Of a DNA stretch of 64,000 bases, positions 9,825 to 17,635 are shown one piece after another. Within the stretch, counting starts at the first letter, position 1. The number at the start of each line of letters is the position of its first letter. The notes beneath the pieces are model-generated. The model worked only from the letters and a program-made list of their open reading frames with translations. It was not told the DNA's origin and did no database searches. This DNA is from Verrucomicrobiales bacterium (GTDB lineage Bacteria; Verrucomicrobiota; Verrucomicrobiia; Limisphaerales; J093): the NCBI GenBank assembly GCA_024233305.1, contig JACKPV010000022.1, positions 62,001 through 126,000 of the forward strand. The letters run 5' to 3'. The position numbers and the translations under genes were made by a program.

Positions 9825-10343
9825 ATGCGCTTCGTTGCCGCGTTGCCCCTCCTCGCCCTGACCCCCGCACTGGCCCCGTTTGCCGCGCTGGCCCGGGCCG
9901 CGGACATCGAACTCATCGACGCCGCCGGGTGTTACGCGGTGAGGGAGTTCCGCCTGTCCGGGGCGCCGGCTTCCGCCCGCCCCTTCGACCCCGAGGCCAT
10001 CGCCGTGGATGCCCGGTTCACGGTGCCCTCCGGCCGGACCACCGCGATCGGAACGGACGGCAAACTGGTGATCGACGTGCCCGCCTGCGCGGAGGACCTG
10101 GCCGGACACCTGTTGCCCGAAGACCGCTTGAGCCTCCACTTCCTGCGACTCGGGCCGAACCGGGAATTCGACTGCGACATGGTGACCGATCATCCCGGAC
10201 ACTACGCTGTGGAACAATCGTCCGACGTGATGCGCTGGGACGCGGCGACCGAACTGTACGCAGCGGGCGGACGAACCCCCTTCAACGATGCCGGTCCGCC
10301 CTTCGGGCGGCAGGCCTTCTACCGCGCCCGGCGCGCCGACTGA
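9825..10343 (+). CDS. Small secreted protein of unknown function
   Basis: 172 residues starting at ATG 9825 with a clear signal peptide (MRFVAALPLLALTPALAP, then Ala-rich up to about residue 26). The mature part (~145 residues) contains two cysteines (C35 region and PACAEDL) plus a C-terminal segment ending in RQAFYRARRAD. Charged and aromatic residues alternate as in a beta-rich domain. I do not recognise the family. Only 2 nt separate its stop from the next start, so it is very probably co-transcribed with the L-2-hydroxyglutarate oxidase gene. The frame is open further upstream, but that part is arginine/proline-rich and reads as non-coding. Confidence 0.7.
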   Translation: MRFVAALPLLALTPALAPFAALARAADIELIDAAGCYAVREFRLSGAPASARPFDPEAIAVDARFTVPSGRTTAIGTDGKLVIDVPACAEDLAGHLLPEDRLSLHFLRLGPNREFDCDMVTDHPGHYAVEQSSDVMRWDAATELYAAGGRTPFNDAGPPFGRQAFYRARRAD

Positions 10344-10345
10344 CC

Positions 10346-11533
10346 ATGCGCTCCGCCCTCATCATCGGCGGCGGCATCGTCGGTCTGGCCACGGCTTGGC
10401 GCCTGCGCGAACGCCATCCCACCGCCCGCATCACTCTCCTCGAGAAGGAACGGCGGGTCGGCGCGCATCAAAGCACCCACAACAGCGGCGTGCTCCATTG
10501 CGGACTCTATTACCAACCGGGCTCGCAGAAGGCGCGGCTGGCCGTGCAGGGCATCCGCCAGATGGTCGCCTTTTGCCGGTCTGAGGACGTTCCCCACGAT
10601 GTCTGCGGCAAGCTGGTGGTCGCCACCCGCGAGGAGGAACTCCCCCGATTGGACGAACTCCTCCGGCGCGGTCAGGCCAACGGCCTCCAGGGCTTGCGGC
10701 GCCTTTCGCCCGCGGAAATTCGCTCCCACGAACCGCACGCCGCCGGCCTCGCCGCCGCCCGCGTGCCCGAAGAGGGCATTGTGGACTACGACGCCGTCTG
10801 CGCCCGACTCGCCGACCGTCTGCGGGAGCGGGAGGGACGGATCGAGCTGAACGCCGCCGTTCGCCGCCTCGAACGCCGTCCGGGAGCCTGGATCGCGCAT
10901 ACCACCCGCGGGCCCTTCGAGGCGGACTGGATCGTGAACTGCGCCGGCCTGCACTGTGACCGTGTCGCCGCGCTGGCCGGGGAACCACGGGAAGTGCGCA
11001 TCATCCCCTTCCGGGGCGAGTACTACAGACTGCGCCGTGAACGCGACGGCTTGGTCCGCCACCTCATCTACCCCGTCCCCGATCCGAAGTTCCCCTTCCT
11101 CGGGGTCCACTTCACCCGGCTCATCGAAGGCGGGGTGGAAGCCGGTCCCAACGCGGTCCTGGCCTTTGCCCGCGAAGGCTACCGATTCTCCACGCTCAAT
11201 CCGCTCGACCTATGGGACGCACTGAGTTTTCCCGGGCTCTGGCGGTTTCTCCGCAGATACCCCGACATGGTCCGGACCGAACTGGCGCAATCACTGAGCA
11301 AGTCGCGGTTTTGCCGGGCCCTCCAACGGCTGGTGCCCGACATCCGTCCGGCGGATCTTGATGCCGGCGGCGCGGGCGTTCGCGCCCAGGCGATGGCGCC
11401 CGAAGGCACCCTCGTGCAGGATTTCCACATCCTGGCCCGTGACCAAGCCCTGCACGTGCTCAACGCCCCCAGCCCCGCCGCCACCGCCTCGCTGGCCATC
11501 GGCGAACACATCGCCGGGCTGATCCCTTCCTGA
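10346..11533 (+). CDS. lhgO: L-2-hydroxyglutarate oxidase
   Basis: A 395-residue FAD-dependent DAO-fold enzyme. The dinucleotide-binding motif IIGGGIVGLATAWRL lies at residues 5-19. The family hallmarks HQSTHNSGVLHCGLYY (substrate and FAD contact), VNCAGLHCDRVA and RGEYYRL follow, ending with LNAPSPAATASLAIG. The enzyme oxidises L-2-hydroxyglutarate, a by-product of malate and lactate dehydrogenase promiscuity, to 2-oxoglutarate, passing electrons to oxygen or quinones. Length and motif order match LhgO. ATG 10346 lies 2 nt after the stop of the secreted-protein gene. The gene is followed within 20 nt by a dispersed repeat element that could act in 3'-end formation. Confidence 0.92.
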   Translation: MRSALIIGGGIVGLATAWRLRERHPTARITLLEKERRVGAHQSTHNSGVLHCGLYYQPGSQKARLAVQGIRQMVAFCRSEDVPHDVCGKLVVATREEELPRLDELLRRGQANGLQGLRRLSPAEIRSHEPHAAGLAAARVPEEGIVDYDAVCARLADRLREREGRIELNAAVRRLERRPGAWIAHTTRGPFEADWIVNCAGLHCDRVAALAGEPREVRIIPFRGEYYRLRRERDGLVRHLIYPVPDPKFPFLGVHFTRLIEGGVEAGPNAVLAFAREGYRFSTLNPLDLWDALSFPGLWRFLRRYPDMVRTELAQSLSKSRFCRALQRLVPDIRPADLDAGGAGVRAQAMAPEGTLVQDFHILARDQALHVLNAPSPAATASLAIGEHIAGLIPS

Positions 11534-11551
11534 AGCGCCAGACGGGCCGCC

Positions 11552-11753
11552 CTGAGCCCTATCGATTCAACACCCCGTAGCCGCCGACGAGTAGTCGGCG
11601 CTGAAATCCAAGCGCTTACGCGGGCTCGCCGATTCCGATCAGCGGTCACCTTTCGGTGAACCGTCGCCCTCGGCGGCAGGCAGCCCTGTCCCAGCTGAAT
11701 CATGCGCCGACTGCACGTCGGCGGCTACCCCGTGTTGAATCGATACGGCTGAG
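11552..11753. repeat. REPIN-like dispersed element, copy 1
   Basis: A ~202-bp element with long terminal inverted repeats. The left end reads ATCGATTCAACACCCCGTAG from 11561, and the reverse complement of the right end (up to 11744) is nearly the same over ~41 bp. Each end contains GTAG followed by a hairpin of the form CGCCGAC-loop-GTCGGCG (GTAG at 11577; inverted CTAC at 11725). It is almost identical over its length to copy 2 at 47651. It lies just after lhgO and before the 3' end of mutM. Two inverted REP hairpins around a spacer match the REPIN/BIME plan; no transposase is in the window. Confidence 0.8.
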
Positions 11754-11860
11754 ACCGGCGGTCCCGACGAGCCTTCTTGAAGCATGCGCTCGCCGGACTG
11801 GCAGGGCCGCCAGCACGCCTCGCGTCCGGTGCGTCCACGGTTCCAGGGCTTGTTGCGCTA

Positions 11861-12715
11861 CTATCGTGGCTGACATCGCGGACAGGAGAAGGTGCTGCGT
11901 GCCGCCAGCACGCGGCGTCGGATGGCGGTGCCGCAGACCCGGCAAGGCTTCCCCTGCCGGCCGTACACCCGAAGCCGCTCCTCGTAGTAATCCGGCGCGG
12001 CGGGGTCTCGTCCGTAATAGAACAAACCGTCGGAGCCGTTCTGCCCGGACCAATTCAGCGGCACCGTGCTCCCGAAATCGATGGCCTCCTGAAGCACCGT
12101 GCGCAAGGCCCGCCAGAGTCTGGCCACCCGTTTGGGCCCGAGGCGGACGCAAGGCAGGGTCGGGGGGATTCCGGCTACAAAGAGCGCCTCGCTGGCATAG
12201 ATGTTACCCACCCCCGCCAGCGCCTGTTGATCGAGCAACCGGACCTTGATCGGTTGCCGCGAGCAGCCCAGAACGGCACGCAGATCGGCGGGCGCGAACC
12301 CGTCCGCAAGCGGTTCCGGACCGAGCTGTTCCAGCGGCGCCGCGTCGAGACTCAGACGACCGAAGTAGCGAGGATCCTCGAAGACCAGACACTCGCCCCC
12401 CAGATCGAGGACGACCGCGGCGTGTTTGGGAAGCGCTGTGCGCCGTGGTTGCAGGAACATTCGCCCGGTCATCCCGAGGTGCCCGACGAGCGGAAACGCC
12501 GCCCGCAGCGGCCGGCTCTCAAGCGTGAAGACCAGAAACTTGGCACGCCGCTCCAAGGCCCGGATCCGGCCCCCGATCAACCGCGCACGGAAAGCCGCCG
12601 CCGTATCCGGCCGGACCGACTTCGCCCGCCGGACCTCGACCCCGCAAATCCGCCGCTCGATCACCAGCGGACGCAGGTGGCGGACCAAAACCTCGACTTC
12701 AGGCAGCTCAGGCAC
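11861..12715 (-). CDS. mutM: Formamidopyrimidine-DNA glycosylase (Fpg/MutM)
   Basis: A 284-residue base-excision repair enzyme that removes 8-oxoguanine and other oxidised purines and nicks the abasic site. The N terminus is the invariant PELPEVE; Pro2 is the catalytic nucleophile and Glu3 the acid. GHLGMTGRM, FEDPRYFG and NIYASEALF are in order. The C-terminal zinc finger is C-x2-C-x16-C-x2-C (CRVCG ... CPRCQ), which binds DNA. The start is GTG at 12715, fixed by the need for Pro at position 2 after Met removal. It diverges from aroE, with 93 nt between the two starts. Confidence 0.96.
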   Translation of the reverse strand: MPELPEVEVLVRHLRPLVIERRICGVEVRRAKSVRPDTAAAFRARLIGGRIRALERRAKFLVFTLESRPLRAAFPLVGHLGMTGRMFLQPRRTALPKHAAVVLDLGGECLVFEDPRYFGRLSLDAAPLEQLGPEPLADGFAPADLRAVLGCSRQPIKVRLLDQQALAGVGNIYASEALFVAGIPPTLPCVRLGPKRVARLWRALRTVLQEAIDFGSTVPLNWSGQNGSDGLFYYGRDPAAPDYYEERLRVYGRQGKPCRVCGTAIRRRVLAARSTFSCPRCQPR

Positions 12716-12808
12716 CGCGGAATCCCAGCATGCCGTCCCCGGCCAATCCAGCCTGAACCCCGGTCGGTCCCAGCACTCCGGGCTTGGCAGTCCGCCGCGC
12801 TTCAGGCT

Positions 12809-13756
12809 ATGAAGCCGCCCGTGTCAAACCGAACGCCATCGCCGATTTCGGCCGCCACGCGCCATGTGGCAGTCTACGGCCATCCGATCCGGCATTCGGC
12901 TTCGCCGGCGATGCAGAACGCGGGTCTGGACCATCTGGGCCTGGACTGGCGTTACCTCGCATTCGACGTGCGTCCGGAGGAACTGGGCCCCGCCATTGCC
13001 GGAGCCCGAGCCATGCGCTTTCTCGGCCTGAACCTCACCGTTCCCCACAAACTCCTGGCGGTGAACCTCGTGGACGAACTCGACGAAAGCGCGCGCACCT
13101 GGGGGGCAGTGAACACCATCCGCTTCGAGGCCCGCGATGCCCGGGGCGCATGGCAGCCGCTCGGGACTTTCGATGAGTTGCCGGAGGACGATCGAATCCT
13201 GGCCCGGGGATTCAATACCGACGCGGACGCGATCGTCCGATCGCTCCGGGAAGACCTGGGTGTCGAGCCCGCGGGCGCAAAGGTCGTGCTGCTGGGGGCG
13301 GGGGGAGCCGGTCGCACGGCCGCCCTGCGGCTGGCGGTGGAAGGTGTGGGGAAGCTCTGGTTGGTGAACCGCACGACCGCAAAAGCCGCCACCCTGGCCG
13401 ACGATATCCGCCAGCTTCACCCCGCCACCGCCGTGTCCGTCGGTTATCCGAAGGAGCCGGTGGACCTGCTGTTGAACGCGACCTCACTTGGCTTGAAGCC
13501 CTCGGATTCCCTGCCGGTCGATACGGAGGCGTTCCGGTTGGCGAACGCCCGCGCGGTTTACGACATGGTGTATCGTCCGGCTGAAACGCCGCTGCTGAAG
13601 GCCGCCGCCGATTGCGGCTGCCGGACGGCCAACGGCATCGGCATGCTGCTTTACCAGGGGGCGCGCGCGCTCGAACTCTGGACCGGTCGGCCGGCGCCCG
13701 TCGAAGTGATGCGCCGCGCGCTGGAGGCCAACGTATATGGCGTGGCTCCCGTTTGA
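12809..13756 (+). CDS. aroE: Shikimate dehydrogenase
   Basis: A 315-residue NADP-dependent enzyme reducing 3-dehydroshikimate to shikimate in chorismate biosynthesis. Visible are the substrate motif SASPAMQNAGL, the catalytic lysine in NLTVPHK, WGAVNT, the nucleotide-binding GAGGAGRTAA, NRTTAKA, NATSLGL and YDMVYRPAETPLL. The protein is ~40 residues longer than E. coli AroE; part of this is a loop after VNTIRFE (DARGAWQPLGTFDEL...). ATG 12809 gives a short extra N terminus; GTG 12821 is an equally good start. aroC is found 2.4 kb downstream on the other strand, so the pathway genes are near but not in one operon. Confidence 0.93.
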   Translation: MKPPVSNRTPSPISAATRHVAVYGHPIRHSASPAMQNAGLDHLGLDWRYLAFDVRPEELGPAIAGARAMRFLGLNLTVPHKLLAVNLVDELDESARTWGAVNTIRFEARDARGAWQPLGTFDELPEDDRILARGFNTDADAIVRSLREDLGVEPAGAKVVLLGAGGAGRTAALRLAVEGVGKLWLVNRTTAKAATLADDIRQLHPATAVSVGYPKEPVDLLLNATSLGLKPSDSLPVDTEAFRLANARAVYDMVYRPAETPLLKAAADCGCRTANGIGMLLYQGARALELWTGRPAPVEVMRRALEANVYGVAPV

Positions 13757-13764
13757 CTCCATCC

Positions 13765-14859
13765 ATGTTCGAGGCTGAACGCTGGGCCGCCGTGCCCTTT
13801 CACTTCTGGACGGTTGCCTGGTTCGGCCTGGGCTGCGCCGTGGGCAGCTTTCTTAACGTGTGCATTCACCGGATGCCACGCGACGAGAGCATCGTGTCGC
13901 CCCCCTCCCACTGCCCCGCGTGCGGGTCGCGGATTCCGTGGTACTTGAACGTGCCGGTGCTGAGTTGGGTCTGGTTGCGGGGGCGGTGCGCTGTCTGCGG
14001 GACGTCGATTTCCGCGCGCTACCTCGGCGTCGAACTGCTCACCGGGGCGCTCTTCATGGGTGCCTGGCTGACGGCGGGAGAGCGGTCGGCCCTGCTCGCG
14101 CTGGCCTTCGCGGTGTTCCTCGCGGGCCTGGTCGTGGCGACCTTCATCGATTTCGAGCACTTCATAATTCCCGACGAGATCACGCTGGGTGGCGCCGGGG
14201 CGGGCTTCGTCTTCTCCTTCCTCGTCCCGGCCCTGCACGACGCCGCGTCGCCAGTGGCTTCGCTGCAACGCTGCTTCCTCGGGGCGGGACTCGGCTGGGG
14301 ACTGATGTACGGGGTTCTGCGTCTGGGCAAGATGCTCTTCGGACGGGAACGCCTGCGCTTGGAGCCGGGGACGAAGGTGCATTTCGGCGAGGAAAGTCTC
14401 CGACTGCCCGGGCGGGAGGTGGCTTACGACGAACTGCTCTACCGGGATCAGGACGCTATCGTGTTCCAGGCCAGGACCCTGGAGCTGGTGGATCGCGGCT
14501 ATCGTGACGTCCAGGTGCGGCTGAGCCGGAACGCCCTGGAGATCGGGGATGAGACCTTCGATCCCGAGGCCGTGCCGTTTCTGGAAGCAGTCACGGATGG
14601 ACTCACCCTGCCCCGCGAGGCAATGGGACTGGGAGACGTCAAGTTCATGCTCGCCATCGGCGCTTTCCTGGGCTGGGCGGGCGTCCTGTTCACGCTGGTG
14701 GCCAGTGCCACCGTGGGATCGGTGGTTGGGATCGGCGCCATTCTTCTGGGGCAACGCGAGTGGTCCAGCCGCATTCCCTACGGCCCCTACCTCGCCGCAG
14801 CCGCTGCCCTATGGGTGTTCGCCGGTGATTTCCTGCGCCGCGTGTGGCTCGGTGGATAG
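13765..14859 (+). CDS. Prepilin peptidase (A24 family) with a cytoplasmic insertion
   Basis: A 364-residue polytopic membrane aspartic protease that cuts, and may N-methylate, type IV pilin-like precursors. The N-terminal domain has the zinc-type cysteines C50-x2-C53 and C75-x2-C78. The two catalytic aspartates lie in FIDFEHFIIPD (D129) and GLGDVK (about residues 288-293). The protein is ~90 residues longer than usual: a hydrophilic insertion (from about RERLRLEPG to FLEAVTDG) splits the membrane part just before the second aspartate motif. No pilin genes are adjacent. ATG 13765 follows aroE by 8 nt, suggesting co-transcription. Confidence 0.93.
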   Translation: MFEAERWAAVPFHFWTVAWFGLGCAVGSFLNVCIHRMPRDESIVSPPSHCPACGSRIPWYLNVPVLSWVWLRGRCAVCGTSISARYLGVELLTGALFMGAWLTAGERSALLALAFAVFLAGLVVATFIDFEHFIIPDEITLGGAGAGFVFSFLVPALHDAASPVASLQRCFLGAGLGWGLMYGVLRLGKMLFGRERLRLEPGTKVHFGEESLRLPGREVAYDELLYRDQDAIVFQARTLELVDRGYRDVQVRLSRNALEIGDETFDPEAVPFLEAVTDGLTLPREAMGLGDVKFMLAIGAFLGWAGVLFTLVASATVGSVVGIGAILLGQREWSSRIPYGPYLAAAAALWVFAGDFLRRVWLGG

Positions 14860-14891
14860 GAGCGCATCCCCACCGGACGGAGCGTGCCTGG

Positions 14892-15119
14892 TTACGTCCC
14901 GGCGTCAACCTGGTAGCTCAGGCTCGTGATCGTGAGTAACGGCAGCAGGGAGGCAAAGCCGGCATCGTTGTGGATCACAACGTAGGTCCGCTTCGACGCC
15001 GACCGCGGCGGAAGGAACAGATAGTCGGGATGCGGAACCGAATACTCGTCGCCGTCCGCCACCTTTAACCGGAACGGCACCCCCCGTTGCGCCGCTTCCT
15101 CGATCTGCGCGATGTTCAT
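14892..15119 (-). CDS. Small conserved-type hypothetical protein
   Basis: 75 residues from ATG 15119 (MNIAQIEEAAQRGVPFRLKV). The pattern of an N-terminal amphipathic segment, PFRLKVADGDEYSVPHPDYL and a C-terminal LLTITSLSY resembles a widespread family of 70-90-residue bacterial proteins of unknown function with a small beta-sheet core. A start at 15149 would add ten residues (MEGPRAYAPS), but the internal ATG fits the family better. It converges on the prepilin peptidase gene and lies downstream of aroC on the same strand. No function is assigned. Confidence 0.6.
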   Translation of the reverse strand: MNIAQIEEAAQRGVPFRLKVADGDEYSVPHPDYLFLPPRSASKRTYVVIHNDAGFASLLPLLTITSLSYQVDAGT

Positions 15120-15193
15120 TGACGGAGCGTAAGCTCGGGGGCCTTCCAAGTCAATTCAATGGACCACATATGAATAGTCTTATGAACCACTGA

Positions 15194-16297
15194 TCAATCC
15201 ACCCGCTGCACCAGCGGCGTCCCGCTGATCGCCCGCTGCCGGAGCGCATGATCGATCAAAACCAGCGCGGTCATCGCCTCGACCAAAGGCACGGCCCGCG
15301 GCAGGACACAAGGATCGTGGCGTCCGCGGCCTTTCAAAGTGGTGTTGCGCCCCCGCCTGTCTACGGTGTCCTGCTCGTGCATCACCGTGGCCACGGGCTT
15401 GAACGCCACACGGAATACGATGGGTTCTCCGTTCGAGATCCCTCCCTGCACACCCCCGGAACGATTCGTCGTCGTGCGCACCCGCCCCCCCCGCATGCGG
15501 AAGGCATCGTTGTGCTCACGCCCCGTCATGGTAACGCAGTCAAACCCCGAACCAATTTCGAACCCCTTGGACGCCGGCAGGCTCAGCATGCCCTTGGCCA
15601 GATCCGCCTCCAGTCGGTCGAACACCGGCTCCCCCCATCCCGGCGGCGCCCCGCGCACGACGGCCTCCACGATGCCCCCAACGGTATCCCCTTCCCTCCG
15701 GGCCTTTTCGATCCGCCGGATCATGCGCGGGGCCGCGCTGGCATCGGGACAACGGACAATGTTCGCCTCGACCGCCGAAGCCTGCACCGAGTCTGGATCG
15801 ACTTCGGCCCGAAGCCGGTGCACTTGGCGGACGTAAGCCAGAATCTCGACTCCGTGCTGCAACCGGAGCCATTTCTTCGCGATCGCCCCGGCGGCGACCC
15901 GACCGACCGTTTCCCGGGCGCTGCTACGCCCACCCCCCTGCCAGTCGCGCACCCCGTACTTCGCCTGGTAAGTGTAGTCGGCGTGGGAGGGCCGGAACTT
16001 TGTCGCCATCTCCGCATACGCTTCGGGCCGAGCATCCTGGTTCTTCACCCACAGTGAGATCGGGGTGCCAAGCGTACGGCCTTCGAAAACCCCTGACAGA
16101 ATCTCGACCGTATCGCTTTCCTTGCGCGGAGTCACAATGGCCGACTGCCCGGGCCGCCGACGGTCCAGGTCCGGCTGAATATCCGCCGCGGAAAGCGGCA
16201 GCAGCGGCGGACAACCGTCCACCACCACGCCGACGCCCCCCCCGTGAGACTCTCCCCACGTGGCGAGACGAAACAAATGGCCAAAGATACTCGACAT
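15194..16297 (-). CDS. aroC: Chorismate synthase
   Basis: A 367-residue FMN-dependent lyase converting 5-enolpyruvylshikimate-3-phosphate to chorismate, the last step of the shikimate pathway. Motifs in order are FGHLFRLATWGESHGGGVGV (N-terminal signature), RRRPGQSAIVTPRKESDTVE, GTPISLWVKN, GGGRSSARETVGRVAAGA (second signature) and NRSGGVQGGISNG followed by RHDPCVLPRAVP (C-terminal signature). All residues expected for FMN and substrate binding appear intact. ATG 16297 (MSSIFG) is the usual family start; the frame is open upstream, but that part is low-complexity. It lies downstream of lexA on the same strand, separated by 330 nt that includes a strong hairpin. Confidence 0.96.
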   Translation of the reverse strand: MSSIFGHLFRLATWGESHGGGVGVVVDGCPPLLPLSAADIQPDLDRRRPGQSAIVTPRKESDTVEILSGVFEGRTLGTPISLWVKNQDARPEAYAEMATKFRPSHADYTYQAKYGVRDWQGGGRSSARETVGRVAAGAIAKKWLRLQHGVEILAYVRQVHRLRAEVDPDSVQASAVEANIVRCPDASAAPRMIRRIEKARREGDTVGGIVEAVVRGAPPGWGEPVFDRLEADLAKGMLSLPASKGFEIGSGFDCVTMTGREHNDAFRMRGGRVRTTTNRSGGVQGGISNGEPIVFRVAFKPVATVMHEQDTVDRRGRNTTLKGRGRHDPCVLPRAVPLVEAMTALVLIDHALRQRAISGTPLVQRVD

Positions 16298-16627
16298 GCC
16301 ACCCAGAGTGCGGGAACCCGGGTAAGGGGTCAATGATGGGGCTGACGGGCGAGAAGGGAGCGGGACCCGTGCGCCCGAAATCGCGGAGTTCGCACGGCGC
16401 AACGGACGATCCGGCGAGTTGCCGTGTCCCAACGCAAGGGAGCCCGCACCTCAATGAAGCCCCGGCTGCGAGGATGGCAGCGGCCACGAATCGGTGAATG
16501 CACACGTTTTCGGGTCTCGCCGCCCCCCTCGAACGGATCAGCGCGCCCGGGACTCCCGGATCGACGACCGCCCCCCCTGCCGGCGCTCCCCCTCGAGAAG
16601 GAGAGGAGCGCCGGCCAAGGTGAAACG
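16298..16627. other. Intergenic region between lexA and aroC
   Basis: No gene recognised. It contains a perfect 11-bp stem-loop close to the lexA stop (16579-16615) and presumably the aroC promoter near 16300-16400, which I could not pick out. Confidence 0.5.
16579..16615 (-). terminator. Stem-loop after lexA
   Basis: A perfect 11-bp stem (GCCGGCGCTCC at 16579-16589 with GGAGCGCCGGC at 16605-16615) around a 15-nt loop, 12 nt past the lexA stop codon. There is no T-run on the transcribed side, so it may stabilise the mRNA 3' end or act with Rho rather than as a classical intrinsic terminator. Confidence 0.5.
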
Positions 16628-17254
16628 TCAGCCTTTGCCCTTGCGGACCAGCCCGACCATGACCCCCTGGATCACGAGTTCGGCGGCCGGGCGCAGTTTG
16701 GAGTAACGCGGGTTCTCCGCTTTCAGATGAGCCGGTTTCCCCCGCTCCTGAACGAAGGTCTTCAACGTGCTCTCGTTATCGATCAGCGCCGCCACCACGT
16801 CACCATTGCGCGGGTTTTTGCCGTGCTCGAGAATCACGATGTCGCCCTGGCAGATGTGGCGTCCGATCATCGAATCCCCCTTGACGCGCAGGGCGAACGT
16901 GCGGGCACTGCGCTTCACGCCGAGCGAATCGATGTCCACGGAGACACACCCTTCGGCCTCCTGCAACCGATCATCCGGAGGGCCGGCAGGAATCGTGCCG
17001 AACACCGGGATGTCCTTCACCGGCTTGCGGAGCCCCTGCAAGGGCGAGATGATCTGGAGTGAGCGCGCCTGATGCGACCGGGCGGCCAACACTCCTTTTC
17101 GGCGGAGCGCCGAGACGTGATCGGAGGCGGCTTTGACGCTCCGGAACCCGAAATGATCACAAATCTCCCGCAAACTGGGTGGGATCCCGCTGCCCTGGAC
17201 GGTGTCCCGAATGAAGTCCAAAACCTGCTGTTGTCGTTTGGTCAAACCTTTCAT
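16628..17254 (-). CDS. lexA: LexA repressor
   Basis: A 208-residue SOS-response repressor. The N-terminal winged helix (residues ~1-65) contains PSLREICDHFGFRSVKAASD as the DNA-recognition helix region. The self-cleavage site is A90-G91 (TIPAGPP), with the catalytic serine in GDSM (S128) and the general base lysine in STLKTF (K165). All three are present, so RecA-stimulated autoproteolysis should work. The recognition helix differs from the E. coli form, as expected for a phylum with its own operator. I found no convincing LexA box in the promoter region (17255-17330). It diverges from the ETF-QO-like gene. Confidence 0.95.
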   Translation of the reverse strand: MKGLTKRQQQVLDFIRDTVQGSGIPPSLREICDHFGFRSVKAASDHVSALRRKGVLAARSHQARSLQIISPLQGLRKPVKDIPVFGTIPAGPPDDRLQEAEGCVSVDIDSLGVKRSARTFALRVKGDSMIGRHICQGDIVILEHGKNPRNGDVVAALIDNESTLKTFVQERGKPAHLKAENPRYSKLRPAAELVIQGVMVGLVRKGKG

Positions 17255-17635
17255 CGAATCTGAGGTAGTTGATGTTGTTACTGCTATCGAATACCAGCAC
17301 TGCGGCGGCCTACCCGGAGTCTGATGCCCGCCGGTAACCCTGACCCGCGGCCTCAGGCCAGCGAATCCCCGGCAAAATAAGTGTCACCCCGTAGGCAACC
17401 TGCCCAGCTGTTTCCCTTTCGCTAAGCAGCATTATGTATGCACAAGCTCAGCCAGTCAAGATGCGAGTGTTAAATTGTTGACTATCGCATCACCACGCCG
17501 TCATCCCCGGCGGCCGGCCCGCGCCCCTGGCTCCAGCCAGGCTGTCCTCCCCGTGCTCGAAAGCGATTTGAGCCTCTACAAACGCCCGCACTCAAATAAA
17601 CTGGGCCTTGACGCGCGTGCGCGTCAGGGCCCCAC
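17255..17635. other. Divergent promoter region between lexA and the ETF-QO-like gene
   Basis: A 381-nt region with no gene recognised. It is locally richer in A and T than its surroundings near 17256-17290 and 17430-17490. It ends in a near-perfect 30-bp dyad (17603-17632) next to the ETF-QO-like start. No SOS box was recognised on inspection. Confidence 0.5.
17603..17632 (+). promoter_or_regulatory. 30-bp dyad covering the ribosome-binding site
   Basis: Two 14-base arms (GGGCCTTGACGCGC and GCGCGTCAGGGCCC) with one mismatch and a 2-nt centre, ending 3 nt before ATG 17636. The only purine-rich ribosome-binding-like sequence (AGGG, 17626-17629) is inside the right arm. As DNA it could be an operator for a dimeric regulator; as RNA it would hide the start region. 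Confidence 0.5.

Noticed and set aside
8416..9861. Long plus-strand frame opposite the MFS transporter
   Set aside because: The His/Arg/Gln-rich translation without motifs is a shadow of the transporter gene.
11777..12808. N-terminal extension of the aroE frame
   Set aside because: The frame is open, but it runs antisense to mutM and encodes Arg/Pro-rich sequence. The AroE family begins near 12809.
17255..17330. An SOS box before lexA
   Set aside because: I looked for TGTTC/GAACA-like and CTGT/ACAG-like dyads and found none convincing. The operator of this LexA may differ.
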